DNA from: Negativicutes bacterium
Lineage (GTDB): Bacteria; Bacillota; Negativicutes; JAGPMH01
Reading direction: 5' to 3'
Length of the DNA: 51,468 nucleotides
Assembly (NCBI GenBank): GCA_018052945.1
Contig: JAGPMH010000009.1
Coordinates: 1-51,468 of the forward strand
Below the pieces are notes generated by a model. The model ran no database searches. It saw only the letters and a list, made by a program, of their open reading frames with translations, and was not told the DNA's origin. The translations under genes were made by a program, and so were the position numbers. Each line of letters starts with the position of its first letter. Position 1 is the first letter of the stretch. Positions 7,562-15,768 of this stretch are shown here, piece after piece.

Positions 7562-8630
7562 TAGACTGATACTATTGCAGAAGTTTTTAAGTAAAAATAA
7601 TTTAGATGCAGTAATTGTAAAAAAGCTAGAAAACGTTTATTATTTTAGTGGTTTTACCGGCACTACGGGAATGCTGTTAATTACGAAAAAAGGTGAATAT
7701 TTATTGACTGATTTTCGTTACATTGAACAGGCTAATGGTGAAGCCACTAATTATAAAGTGATAAATTGCGTAAAAAACGTTTATACCGCGATTATTGAAA
7801 TTATAGAACAAGATCAGAGTTTGAATGTTGGTTTTGAAGGTGAATACTTTACTTATAATGATTACTTTAAGCTAAACAAGCTCAAGAAGAATTTAAAATA
7901 TAAAAATATCAATTTAGATGAATTGCGCAGTATTAAAGATGAGGAAGAAATAGCTCATTTAAGAAAAGCTGTAAATATTGCTGATAGGGCTTTTGAACAT
8001 ATATTGTCTTATATCAAGCCTGGTCGTAGTGAAATCGAAGTTGCGGTTGAATTAGAGATTTTTATGCGTCGTTTAGGATCGCAAAAAAATGCTTTTTCAA
8101 CGATTGTTGCCTCAGGGATTAGAGGAGCGTTGCCTCATGGTGTGGCAACTGAAAAAATCATTAATGAGGGTGAATTGGTAACACTTGATTTTGGAGCAGT
8201 ATATAAAGGTTATCATTCTGATATAACTAGGACGATTTGTGTGGGACCAGTAGAAGAAAAGCAACAGCAATTGTATGACTTTGTTTTACAAGCCCAGCTG
8301 TTAGGGGTTAAAACCTTAAAACCTGGAGTTTCAGGGCAATTTGTAGATGAAGTTGTGCGTAGATATATTATGAATGGTGGTTATGGACAATTTTTTGGAC
8401 ATGGACTCGGTCATGGGGTGGGGTTAGAGATCCATGAGTTTCCAAGGTTATCACCAGCTAGTATGTGTGATAGCTTAAAGCCAATGATGGTTGTTACTGT
8501 TGAACCAGGGGTGTATTTGCCTGGGTGGGGTGGCATAAGAATAGAAGATACTGTTATGGTTACTACTGAAGGTTGTGAAGTCTTAACAAAAAGTAGTAAA
8601 CATTTAATAGAAATAGATTTAAACCTTTAA
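7554..8630 (+). CDS. pepP: Xaa-Pro aminopeptidase (M24B)
   Basis: The product has 358 aa from ATG 7554 (AGAGGTTG upstream); a longer frame from 7509 lies inside aroQ and is not used. The N-terminal creatinase-like domain has YYFSGFTGTTG and LLTDFRYIEQA. The C-terminal pita-bread domain carries all five metal ligands: two Asp in LDFGAVYKGYHSDITRT, His in GHGLGHGVGLEIHE, Glu in VEPG and Glu in GGIRIEDT. It is a cytosolic metallopeptidase removing N-terminal residues before proline. The neighbour EF-P acts on polyproline translation, a frequent pairing. Confidence 0.93.
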   Translation: MNNRLILLQKFLSKNNLDAVIVKKLENVYYFSGFTGTTGMLLITKKGEYLLTDFRYIEQANGEATNYKVINCVKNVYTAIIEIIEQDQSLNVGFEGEYFTYNDYFKLNKLKKNLKYKNINLDELRSIKDEEEIAHLRKAVNIADRAFEHILSYIKPGRSEIEVAVELEIFMRRLGSQKNAFSTIVASGIRGALPHGVATEKIINEGELVTLDFGAVYKGYHSDITRTICVGPVEEKQQQLYDFVLQAQLLGVKTLKPGVSGQFVDEVVRRYIMNGGYGQFFGHGLGHGVGLEIHEFPRLSPASMCDSLKPMMVVTVEPGVYLPGWGGIRIEDTVMVTTEGCEVLTKSSKHLIEIDLNL

Positions 8631-8653
8631 AAGGAATAATGGAGGGTGTTTGA

Positions 8654-9211
8654 ATGATATCTAGTAGTGATTTTCGTACCGGTGTTACAATTGAAATTGA
8701 TGGTGAGGTATGGCAAGTAATTGATTTCCAACATGTAAAACCGGGGAAAGGTGCTGCGTTCGTAAGAACTAAAATGAAAAATGTGCGTACAGGTTCAGTG
8801 GTTGAGAGAACTTTCAATCCGGGTGAAAAAATTCCTAAAGCACATGTTGACAACCGCAAAATGCAATATCTATATGAAAATGATGAAATGTATGTTTTCA
8901 TGGATAATGAAACTTACGAACAATCAGAGTTAACTAAAGAACAACTTGGCGATGCTTTGAAATACTTAAAAGAAAATATGGATATCAGCATTATGATGTT
9001 CCAAGGAACTATTTTAGGTGTTGATTTACCTAATTCGGTAGACTTAGAAGTTATCGAATGCGATCCTGGTGTTCGTGGTGACACTGCAACAGGTGCTACT
9101 AAAATGGCAAAATTAGAAACAGGCTATTCGGTGCGTGTACCATTATTTATAAATCAGGGTGATGTATTAAGAATTGATACAAGAACTGGCAACTATATGG
9201 AAAGAGCATAG
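8654..9211 (+). CDS. efp: elongation factor P
   Basis: The product has 185 aa, the standard length. It starts [20 protein letters not shown] and has the [12 protein letters not shown] loop, whose Lys is the site modified in many bacteria. The C-terminal OB domain ends in [18 protein letters not shown] strong GGAGGG site precedes the ATG. It relieves ribosome stalling at polyproline. No modification enzyme (EpmA/EpmB or YmfI type) is in the window. Confidence 0.97.
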   Translation: MISSSDFRTGVTIEIDGEVWQVIDFQHVKPGKGAAFVRTKMKNVRTGSVVERTFNPGEKIPKAHVDNRKMQYLYENDEMYVFMDNETYEQSELTKEQLGDALKYLKENMDISIMMFQGTILGVDLPNSVDLEVIECDPGVRGDTATGATKMAKLETGYSVRVPLFINQGDVLRIDTRTGNYMERA

Positions 9212-9222
9212 TTGTAGTAAGA

Positions 9223-9269
9223 AAAAAGGTTGGTTAAGCTAGATGATAATCTAACTTAACCAACCTTTT
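9223..9269. terminator. bidirectional terminator between efp and rqcH
   Basis: AAAAGGTTGGTTAAG pairs exactly with CTTAACCAACCTTTT, with an inner AGAT-GATA-ATCT extension. A-rich and T-rich flanks on the two sides let it serve both convergent genes. Confidence 0.85.
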
Positions 9270-9270
9270 G

Positions 9271-11016
9271 TTATTGTATTAATTTTTCAATTAGACTAAA
9301 GTTGGGATCGATAATTAATGCTTTTTCATTAGTGTAATTTACAAACCCTGGCTTTGTGCCATTTGGTTTTTTTACATTTTTTTTAAAAGTATAATCAACC
9401 GGAACTTTGGAAGAATTTTTAGCCTTACTAAAGTGAACTGCTAATTGTGCCGCAATTTCAAGAGTTTCATCTGAGATGTGATTTTTAGATCTGATAATAA
9501 TATGAGATCCGGGAATATCTTTTACGTGGAGCCAAAGATCATTTGGCTGTGCTAATTTAAAAGTCAGATAATCATTTTGAAAATTGTTTTTACCAATAAA
9601 TATTTCGGTGTTATCGGGGGTTATTACTTTTAATGGATTTGCTACCTTTTGCTTAGGTTTAAATTTACGTTGTTCTTTTAAATAATTTTCTAAAATTAAC
9701 TCATCTTTTATTTCGCGTAGTTCTGATAGTGCTTCTGCATGCTCTAATGAGGCTTCAATTGTTTTTAGGTAAGTCAGTTCACTATTCGTAGTTGTTAGTT
9801 GAACTACTAATAGTTCTTGCGCACGCTTTAACTTGTTGTATTTATTATAATAAGCATTGGCGTTTTCTAAATATGTTTGCAAAGGATTTATTTTTATAGA
9901 AATTTCATTATTATAAGGATCTTCGCTAAACCAATCATTGATCAGAATAAATTCTTGAAAAGGTATTTCATTTGAATTAGGGATTGTTAAGAGCAAGTCT
10001 CCGTATTTTTTAACACTTTCCGCATCTTGCGCTAAAGCCAATTCTTTTTCTAAAACAATCAATTTATTGCTTAACTTGTTAATTTCATTGGTGACTATTT
10101 TTTTTAGCGTTTCTTTTTCAGGGGCAATATATTCGCCAATTAACTTGGCACTATAATCTATTGCTTTTGAAATGGAGCTGAATGATTGTGTAGTAAAACT
10201 TGCTAAATGTTGAAGATTAAAAGCAGCAATCGCTAGTAGCTTATTATGTTCATTGATAATAAGAGTAGGGTTTTCGAGATTATTGCTTATTAAAGTTTTA
10301 AACTCAATAATGTTCTGTTCTAATTGTGTTAGCTGAGTTAAAGTTAAATCTTGAATCGTTATATTATCAGAAATTCTTGAACGGAAGATAATTTCTTTAG
10401 CGGTAATAGGACCAAAACCGATAAATGTTTGTAGTAAAAATTTATAAGGAGTTTGCTTGCTGTCCTTTAATAGCTTTTTAATAATATTGTTGTCGGTAGT
10501 TAAGATATTTAATTTGTCGGGATCTTGTGGTAAAAAATACTCTTTATTCGGTAAAACCAACCTAATTCGACTCATGGTCGAACCTATTTTTTTCAGTGCG
10601 TCTAGAATAATATTATCTTGTAGTAAAATAATATTACTATATTTGCCCATCAACTCAATTACTAGCACTTTTGTTTCAATTAAGCCGCCTTTACCGATAA
10701 CATCAATGGCTAGATTTATAACTCGATCTGTAGCCGTTTGAAAGATTTCACTAATGCGACCGTCTTCGATATGTTTTCGTAAGAACATACAAAAATTAGG
10801 GGGCGTTTCTGGATTGTTAAATTCTGCTTCAGTTAAGTTTATAGTAGGATTGTTTGGATTTACTGAAATAAATAAGCAGTGATTTTTGCCTGGTTGACGA
10901 ATGTTAATAATAATTGTAGTTTTATTTGGTTGGAAAATTCTATCGATTCTACCGCCTAATAAATTATCTTTTAATTCGCGGCAGAGCGGAATCATGGAAA
11001 AGCCATCTAAACTCAT
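9271..11016 (-). CDS. rqcH: Rqc2/NEMF homologue RqcH (NFACT, 'fibronectin-binding')
   Basis: The product has 581 aa. ATG at 11016 is preceded by AGGTGA; the in-frame GTG at 11025 is inside that site. The N-terminal NFACT-N domain begins MSLDGFSMIPLCRELKDNLL. A central coiled-coil region is rich in Lys/Glu/Leu. The C-terminal NFACT-R domain contains NDLWLHVKDIPGSHIIIRSK. RqcH binds obstructed 50S subunits and adds C-terminal alanine tails that mark stalled peptides for degradation. This is a full-length form. It stands alone, divergent from dapF, with its own promoter. Confidence 0.93.
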   Translation of the reverse strand: MSLDGFSMIPLCRELKDNLLGGRIDRIFQPNKTTIIINIRQPGKNHCLFISVNPNNPTINLTEAEFNNPETPPNFCMFLRKHIEDGRISEIFQTATDRVINLAIDVIGKGGLIETKVLVIELMGKYSNIILLQDNIILDALKKIGSTMSRIRLVLPNKEYFLPQDPDKLNILTTDNNIIKKLLKDSKQTPYKFLLQTFIGFGPITAKEIIFRSRISDNITIQDLTLTQLTQLEQNIIEFKTLISNNLENPTLIINEHNKLLAIAAFNLQHLASFTTQSFSSISKAIDYSAKLIGEYIAPEKETLKKIVTNEINKLSNKLIVLEKELALAQDAESVKKYGDLLLTIPNSNEIPFQEFILINDWFSEDPYNNEISIKINPLQTYLENANAYYNKYNKLKRAQELLVVQLTTTNSELTYLKTIEASLEHAEALSELREIKDELILENYLKEQRKFKPKQKVANPLKVITPDNTEIFIGKNNFQNDYLTFKLAQPNDLWLHVKDIPGSHIIIRSKNHISDETLEIAAQLAVHFSKAKNSSKVPVDYTFKKNVKKPNGTKPGFVNYTNEKALIIDPNFSLIEKLIQ

Positions 11017-11047
11017 ATTTTTCACCTATTCTTTATATTATTAGACA

Positions 11048-11076
11048 AGTATAACATTATAAAGATAAGCGGTCAA
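11048..11076 (-). promoter_or_regulatory. sigma-A type promoter for rqcH
   Basis: On the minus strand TTGACC (11076-11071) and TATACT (11053-11048) are separated by exactly 17 bases. It ends about 31 bases upstream of the rqcH start. Confidence 0.75.
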
Positions 11077-11109
11077 AATGAGGAAGTGGCTGTTAGATAA
11101 TTTGTCAAG

Positions 11110-11138
11110 TTGCAACTAAGTTATAGAGGAAGTAAAAT
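11110..11138 (+). promoter_or_regulatory. probable promoter for the dapF operon
   Basis: TTGCAA (11110-11115) and TAAAAT (11133-11138) are 17 bases apart. The site lies back to back with the rqcH promoter in the divergent intergenic region. Confidence 0.5.
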
Positions 11139-11170
11139 ATAAGATAAGAGTATTTTGAGGGGGAATTACA

Positions 11171-12010
11171 ATGAGTTTTAACTTTACTAAATGGCACGGC
11201 TTAGGGAATGATTTTGTGATTGTTGATTTGTTTAAAGAAAATATTAGTGATTGTAATAATTTAGCGATAAAAGTATGTGATCGAAATTTTGGAATTGGTG
11301 CCGATGGCATGGTGTTGGTAGGCCCTTCGACAATAGCGGACTTTAAAATGCAAATTTTCAATTCTGATGGTAGTGAGGCGGAAATGTGTGGCAACGTTAC
11401 ACGCTGCGTCGCTAGATATGTTTATGAAAATAACTTAACTGCTAAAACAAAATTTAAAATTGAAACTAAAGCAGGAATTATCACACCTGAAGTGATAATT
11501 GAAGATAATGTTATAACCTTAATCAAGGTTGATATGGGAGAGCCAATTTTAAAGTCGGAGCAAATACCGGTTGCTCTTCAAGGTTATGATAAAATAGTTT
11601 CATATCCGTTAATGATATTAGAAGAAAAATATGAAATAACTTGTGTTTCGATGGGTAATCCTCATTGTGTTATTTTTGTGGATGATTTAGATAAAGTAAA
11701 TTTAACACAAGTTGGCCCTGTCATTGAGACTCACAACCTTTTTCCGAAAAAAATTAATGTAGAATTTGCGCAAGTTATAAATGATGAATATATAAAAATG
11801 CGTGTGTGGGAACGAGGAGCTGGCGTGACCTTAGCATGTGGCACAGGCTCTTGTGCTACTTTGGTGGCAGCGGTGTTAACAGGCAAAACTAACAAAAAAG
11901 CATTAGTGGAGCTTGATGGTGGTAATTTAAATATTGAATGGGCTGAGAACAATCATATTTATATGTCTGGCCCAGCACAGCTGGTGTTCAAAGGAGTTTA
12001 TTTAGCATAA
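11171..12010 (+). CDS. dapF: diaminopimelate epimerase
   Basis: The product has 279 aa, full length, with GAGGGGG before the ATG. FTKWHGLGNDFV opens the family. The two catalytic cysteines are present: C73 in EMCGN and C223 in ACGTGSCA. It interconverts LL- and meso-diaminopimelate for lysine and peptidoglycan synthesis. It is first in a run that continues through ispH-rpsA to plsY. Confidence 0.97.
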   Translation: MSFNFTKWHGLGNDFVIVDLFKENISDCNNLAIKVCDRNFGIGADGMVLVGPSTIADFKMQIFNSDGSEAEMCGNVTRCVARYVYENNLTAKTKFKIETKAGIITPEVIIEDNVITLIKVDMGEPILKSEQIPVALQGYDKIVSYPLMILEEKYEITCVSMGNPHCVIFVDDLDKVNLTQVGPVIETHNLFPKKINVEFAQVINDEYIKMRVWERGAGVTLACGTGSCATLVAAVLTGKTNKKALVELDGGNLNIEWAENNHIYMSGPAQLVFKGVYLA

Positions 12011-12030
12011 ATACAGGGGGTGTTATTCTT

Positions 12031-12618
12031 ATGAAGATTTTTATAAGTATTTTATTGATGATGTTTTTTACTTATAACCAAGTTTTTGCAATAGCACCAT
12101 TAAATGAACAATCCATTACAGCAGCTCAAAAATATGGAATCGATAATAGTAAAATAAATTTAGGTTTATTTTTAAAGCCCTGGTTATCTTATGAGGAAAC
12201 TTCGAGCAAATTAGATGAGACTGCTGAAACGGCGCATATCTATACTTCCTATCTGTTAATAGCAACTGATGCTAAAGAGGCTACTTTAAAAAATAAGAAA
12301 GTCACATTACAAGATAGTGAAAAAGTTATTATTGATTATAATGATATTCTTAGCTTTAGTATTAAAGTTAGCGGGGAAAATGATATTTTTGCACAAAATT
12401 TAGTAGCGATTATAGTTCAAGGTGATAACGTGGTAAAGTCTGTAAAAATTATTCCGCAAGCTGTTAGTTATAATGAAAAGAATAAAAAATACAGTGCCGG
12501 TAGTTTTGTGTATTTTAAAGAAAGCAGTATCGAACTCGGCAAGCCGATAAAATTAATAATAAGTACTAGTGACAATAACAAACATTGTTTTTATTTTGAC
12601 TTAGCAAAGATTAATTAA
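12031..12618 (+). CDS. secreted protein of unknown function
   Basis: The product has 195 aa with an AGGGGGTG site before the ATG. A clear Sec signal peptide has a hydrophobic core ISILLMMFF and probable cleavage after VFA, near residue 20. The mature part is about 175 aa, hydrophilic and mainly beta-like, with one Cys near the C-terminus. I recognise no domain. It lies between dapF and ispH-rpsA in the same direction. In a diderm it would end up in the periplasm or outside. Confidence 0.75.
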   Translation: MKIFISILLMMFFTYNQVFAIAPLNEQSITAAQKYGIDNSKINLGLFLKPWLSYEETSSKLDETAETAHIYTSYLLIATDAKEATLKNKKVTLQDSEKVIIDYNDILSFSIKVSGENDIFAQNLVAIIVQGDNVVKSVKIIPQAVSYNEKNKKYSAGSFVYFKESSIELGKPIKLIISTSDNNKHCFYFDLAKIN

Positions 12619-12636
12619 AATCTATGGTAAAGAGAG

Positions 12637-12678
12637 GTGAAGATATTATTAAACATTAGTTTAATAATATTATTATGA
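12637..12678 (+). CDS. possible 13-residue leader peptide overlapping the ispH-rpsA start
   Basis: A GTG at 12637 opens a frame MKILLNISLIILL that stops at TGA 12676-12678 and overlaps the ispH ATG as ATGA. It covers the whole leader hairpin. The sequence is very rich in Leu and Ile. Its own Shine-Dalgarno is poor, because the good AGAGAGGTGA includes the GTG, so translation is uncertain. Confidence 0.3.
   Translation: MKILLNISLIILL
12643..12670 (+). promoter_or_regulatory. hairpin between Shine-Dalgarno and start of ispH-rpsA
   Basis: ATATTATTAAAC (12643-12654) is the exact reverse complement of GTTTAATAATAT (12659-12670), with loop ATTA. AGAGAGGTGA ends at 12640 and the ATG is at 12675. 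The linear spacing is 34 nt, but it drops to about 6 nt if the hairpin folds. There is no T-run, so it is not a terminator. Confidence 0.7.
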
Positions 12679-14663
12679 AAATAAGTTTAGCAGAACATAG
12701 AGGCTTTTGTTATGGTGTGAAAAGAGCTGTAAAAATGGCAGAAGATTGTCGTGAAATGGAAAAAGCTCGTACCTTAGGACCGATTATCCACAACCCGCAA
12801 GTTGTGAAAAAATTAGAAAAAGATGGTATTATTATGGCTGATTCTTTAAGTGAGATAAATGAAGGAACTGTTATTATTCGCTCACATGGTGTTGGCCCGA
12901 CAATTTATAATGAAGCTAAGGCTAAAAATTTAAATATTGTTGATGCAACTTGTCCACATGTTAAAAAAGCTCAGATGGCCGCTCATAAATTATTAGAAGA
13001 AGGCTATAATATAATTATTATCGGAGAAGAAGAACATCCGGAAGTGCAGAGTATTTTTGAATGGGCAGAAGGCAAAGCTACGGTAATACAAACGGTAGCG
13101 CAAGCTATTAATTATACAGCACAAGGGAAAATTGGCATTGTGGCACAAACAACTTTTTCAGCGAAAGCTTTTCAAGAAATTGTCAGTGTGTTAATAATGA
13201 AAGCTACTGAGATAAAAATTGAACGAACTATTTGCAATGCTACGGCTCAACGGCAAGAATCAGCGATTGCTTTAGCGAAGCAAGTTGAGTTGATGCTAGT
13301 AGTTGGTGGTAAAAACTCTGCTAATACTGGTCGTTTGGCAGAGTTGTGTAAGGAAGTTTGTGATAAGTGTTACCACATTGAGACGGTAGAAGAAATGAAA
13401 GCGGAGTGGTTTGAAGGCATTGCGCATGTTGGGGTTACGGCCGGAGCATCTACGCCTGATTGGGTTATTAATGAAGTCTGCCAATGCTTGAATAAAGGCG
13501 ATGCTATTAAAGAAAATACTGAAAATGTGGAATATACTTATTTTAAAAACATCAATGTTGGCGATATAGTGGAAGGCTTAGTGGTAAGTGTTCGAGATAA
13601 AGAAGTTTTGGTCGACATCGGTTACAAAGCAGAAGGGTTTATTTCGTTAGCGGAACTAGCTTATCCAGTGCCAGAAAATACTAGTGGCGTTGTTAAGTGT
13701 GGCGATAAAATAAAGGTTTTGGTGCTGTCACTAGGTGGTGAACATGGCGTAGCCTTATCGAAGATTAAAGCTGATAAAGTAGAAGTTTGGAGCAAACTTG
13801 AAGAGGCACTAACGGCTAAAACTGTCTTTAATGCTATTGTGCTTGAGGCTGTTAAGGGTGGTTTAAGAATTGCTGTTGCTGGTATAACTGGTTTTATTCC
13901 ATCGTCGCAAATTGATATTAAAAAAGTTGAAGATTTATCCCAGTTTAAAGGACAGTCTTTTGAGGTAATGCCAATTGAGATTAATGAAGAAAACCAGAAG
14001 GCTGTGTTTTCCAGAAGAGTTCTTTTGGAACAAGCCAGACAACAAGAATTAGATAAAATTTTTAGTGAATTGCAAATAAATCAAGTTGTAACGGGTGAAG
14101 TTAAAAGGATTACTGATTATGGTGTTTTTGTTGATTTAGGTGGTATTGATGGGTTGATTCATGTTTCAGAATTGTCTTGGAATAGAGTTAAGAATCCTCG
14201 ACAGGTTGTAACTGAAGGTGACGTTGTCAAAGTTTCAATAATAAATATGGACAAAGAAAAACAAAAAATTGGTCTAAGCTTAAAAGATGTACAGCAAGAT
14301 CCTTGGTTTGAAAAGGTGCAAGCAATAACACAAGGCGCTATTGTTTCGGCGGAAGTTAAAAAAATAATGGACTATGGAGTGTTTGTTGCACTGGAAAATG
14401 GTTTAGAAGGCTTAATTCGCTTAAGTGAATTAAGTGATAAAAAAATAAATAAGGCTGAAGAAATTGTTAAAATCGGTGACAAAATCAATGTCAAAATAAT
14501 AAACATTGATCAACAAAATAAAAAATTAGCGTTTAGTGTAAAACAAATAGTAAGTGATAAAGAACGTGAAGAATTTGAAAAATATTTAACAACACAAGAA
14601 AAAAATGAGTCCGTAACCTTAGGAGATCGATTTGCTCATTTGTTTAAGAATATTGGTGAATAG
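12675..14663 (+). CDS. ispH: IspH (HMBPP reductase) - ribosomal protein S1 fusion
   Basis: The product has 662 aa. Residues 1 to about 280 are 4-hydroxy-3-methylbut-2-enyl diphosphate reductase, with the three 4Fe-4S cysteines C12 (GFCYGV), C93 (ATCPHV) and C187 (TICNAT). This is the last MEP pathway step, yielding IPP and DMAPP. Four S1 RNA-binding domains follow at about 294-365, 382-448, 469-542 and 553-625. The third and fourth (ITDYGVFVDLGG, IMDYGVFVAL) are the most canonical. The ispH-rpsA fusion is known from Clostridia and Negativicutes. An in-frame TAG at 12657-12659 closes the frame upstream, so the ATG is secure despite its unusual ribosome binding site. Confidence 0.95.
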   Translation: MKISLAEHRGFCYGVKRAVKMAEDCREMEKARTLGPIIHNPQVVKKLEKDGIIMADSLSEINEGTVIIRSHGVGPTIYNEAKAKNLNIVDATCPHVKKAQMAAHKLLEEGYNIIIIGEEEHPEVQSIFEWAEGKATVIQTVAQAINYTAQGKIGIVAQTTFSAKAFQEIVSVLIMKATEIKIERTICNATAQRQESAIALAKQVELMLVVGGKNSANTGRLAELCKEVCDKCYHIETVEEMKAEWFEGIAHVGVTAGASTPDWVINEVCQCLNKGDAIKENTENVEYTYFKNINVGDIVEGLVVSVRDKEVLVDIGYKAEGFISLAELAYPVPENTSGVVKCGDKIKVLVLSLGGEHGVALSKIKADKVEVWSKLEEALTAKTVFNAIVLEAVKGGLRIAVAGITGFIPSSQIDIKKVEDLSQFKGQSFEVMPIEINEENQKAVFSRRVLLEQARQQELDKIFSELQINQVVTGEVKRITDYGVFVDLGGIDGLIHVSELSWNRVKNPRQVVTEGDVVKVSIINMDKEKQKIGLSLKDVQQDPWFEKVQAITQGAIVSAEVKKIMDYGVFVALENGLEGLIRLSELSDKKINKAEEIVKIGDKINVKIINIDQQNKKLAFSVKQIVSDKEREEFEKYLTTQEKNESVTLGDRFAHLFKNIGE

Positions 14664-14666
14664 AAG

Positions 14667-15719
14667 ATGAGAGAATCAAGAAAACTTGATCATTTAAAAT
14701 ATGCAATGCTTTTACCGGATGGTCCTAGCGATAATTCTTTTAATGATATGGAATTAATACATAATTGCATGCCAGAATTTAATTATGAGGATATTTCTTT
14801 AAACAGTAATTTACTTGACTTAAACTTACATAATCCAATTATTATTAATGCTATTACCGGTGGTGCGGATGACGTACTAACTATTAATAAAAGTTTAGCT
14901 AAAGTGGCTAAGGCCACTAATTGTGCAATTGCGGTGGGCTCTCAATATGCCGGCATTGAAAATGAATTAGTGCGATCTTCTTATGAAATTGTCAGAGAAG
15001 CTAATCCAGAAGGAATTGTTATTGCTAATTTAGGAGCGTATGCTAAAGTTGATGATGCTAAAAATGCGATTGAAATGATACAAGCAAATGCGTTGCAAAT
15101 TCATTTGAATGTTGGACAAGAAATAATAATGCCGGAAGGAGATCGCCACTTTGCAAATTATTTTGCTAATATAATGTCAATTATCAAAGAAGTTGATATT
15201 CCGGTTATTATAAAAGAAGTTGGCTGTGGTATTGCTAAAGAGCAAGCAGAAAAATTAATTACGGCTGGAGCTAAAATCTTTGATGTTGGTGGTAAAGGTG
15301 GGACTAACTTTATTGCTATTGAAGCGAGGCGCAATGAAAATGAAATTAGCAATGACTTTCTTAATTGGGGCATACCAACTTTAATTAGTGCCTTAGAAGT
15401 TAAGTCGGTTTTAACTGCGGAGATGGAGTTAATAATTTCAGGCGGGATAAGAAAGAGTCTTGATATTGTAAAAGCTTTGACTATTGGAGCTAGTGCGGTT
15501 GGAATTGCTAAGCCTTTTGTTGAAAAAATCAGTAATGATGGTGTTACAAAAACCATTTATTGGGTGGAAGAATTATTAGAAGATATTAAAAAATATATGC
15601 TATTAATGGGTGCAGATAACTTGCAGAAACTCAAAAATAAGCCGTTTGTCGTAAATGGCAATACTGGTAAGTGGCTGGAGTTAAGAGGGATAGACCTTAA
15701 AGGGTTTGCCGGCAGATAA
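14667..15719 (+). CDS. fni: type 2 isopentenyl-diphosphate delta-isomerase
   Basis: The product has 350 aa. It starts MRESRKLDHLKYAM and has NAITGGAD, AVGSQYAG, IHLNVGQE, VGGKGGTNF and the FMN-phosphate loop around SGGIRKSLD. It is the FMN- and NADPH-dependent isomerase of IPP and DMAPP, unrelated to type 1. It starts 3 nt after ispH-rpsA and uses a GGTGA within the end of that gene. The reductase that makes IPP/DMAPP is therefore coupled to the enzyme that balances them. Confidence 0.95.
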   Translation: MRESRKLDHLKYAMLLPDGPSDNSFNDMELIHNCMPEFNYEDISLNSNLLDLNLHNPIIINAITGGADDVLTINKSLAKVAKATNCAIAVGSQYAGIENELVRSSYEIVREANPEGIVIANLGAYAKVDDAKNAIEMIQANALQIHLNVGQEIIMPEGDRHFANYFANIMSIIKEVDIPVIIKEVGCGIAKEQAEKLITAGAKIFDVGGKGGTNFIAIEARRNENEISNDFLNWGIPTLISALEVKSVLTAEMELIISGGIRKSLDIVKALTIGASAVGIAKPFVEKISNDGVTKTIYWVEELLEDIKKYMLLMGADNLQKLKNKPFVVNGNTGKWLELRGIDLKGFAGR

Positions 15720-15768
15720 AAGTGTAGTATCATTTTGGGCTTATGTTAGAAATAGAGAGGTGAGTTGT

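Noticed and set aside
15158-15556. 132-codon minus-strand frame inside fni
   Set aside because: Antisense shadow of a strongly conserved enzyme; low-complexity Ile/Ser/Leu composition.
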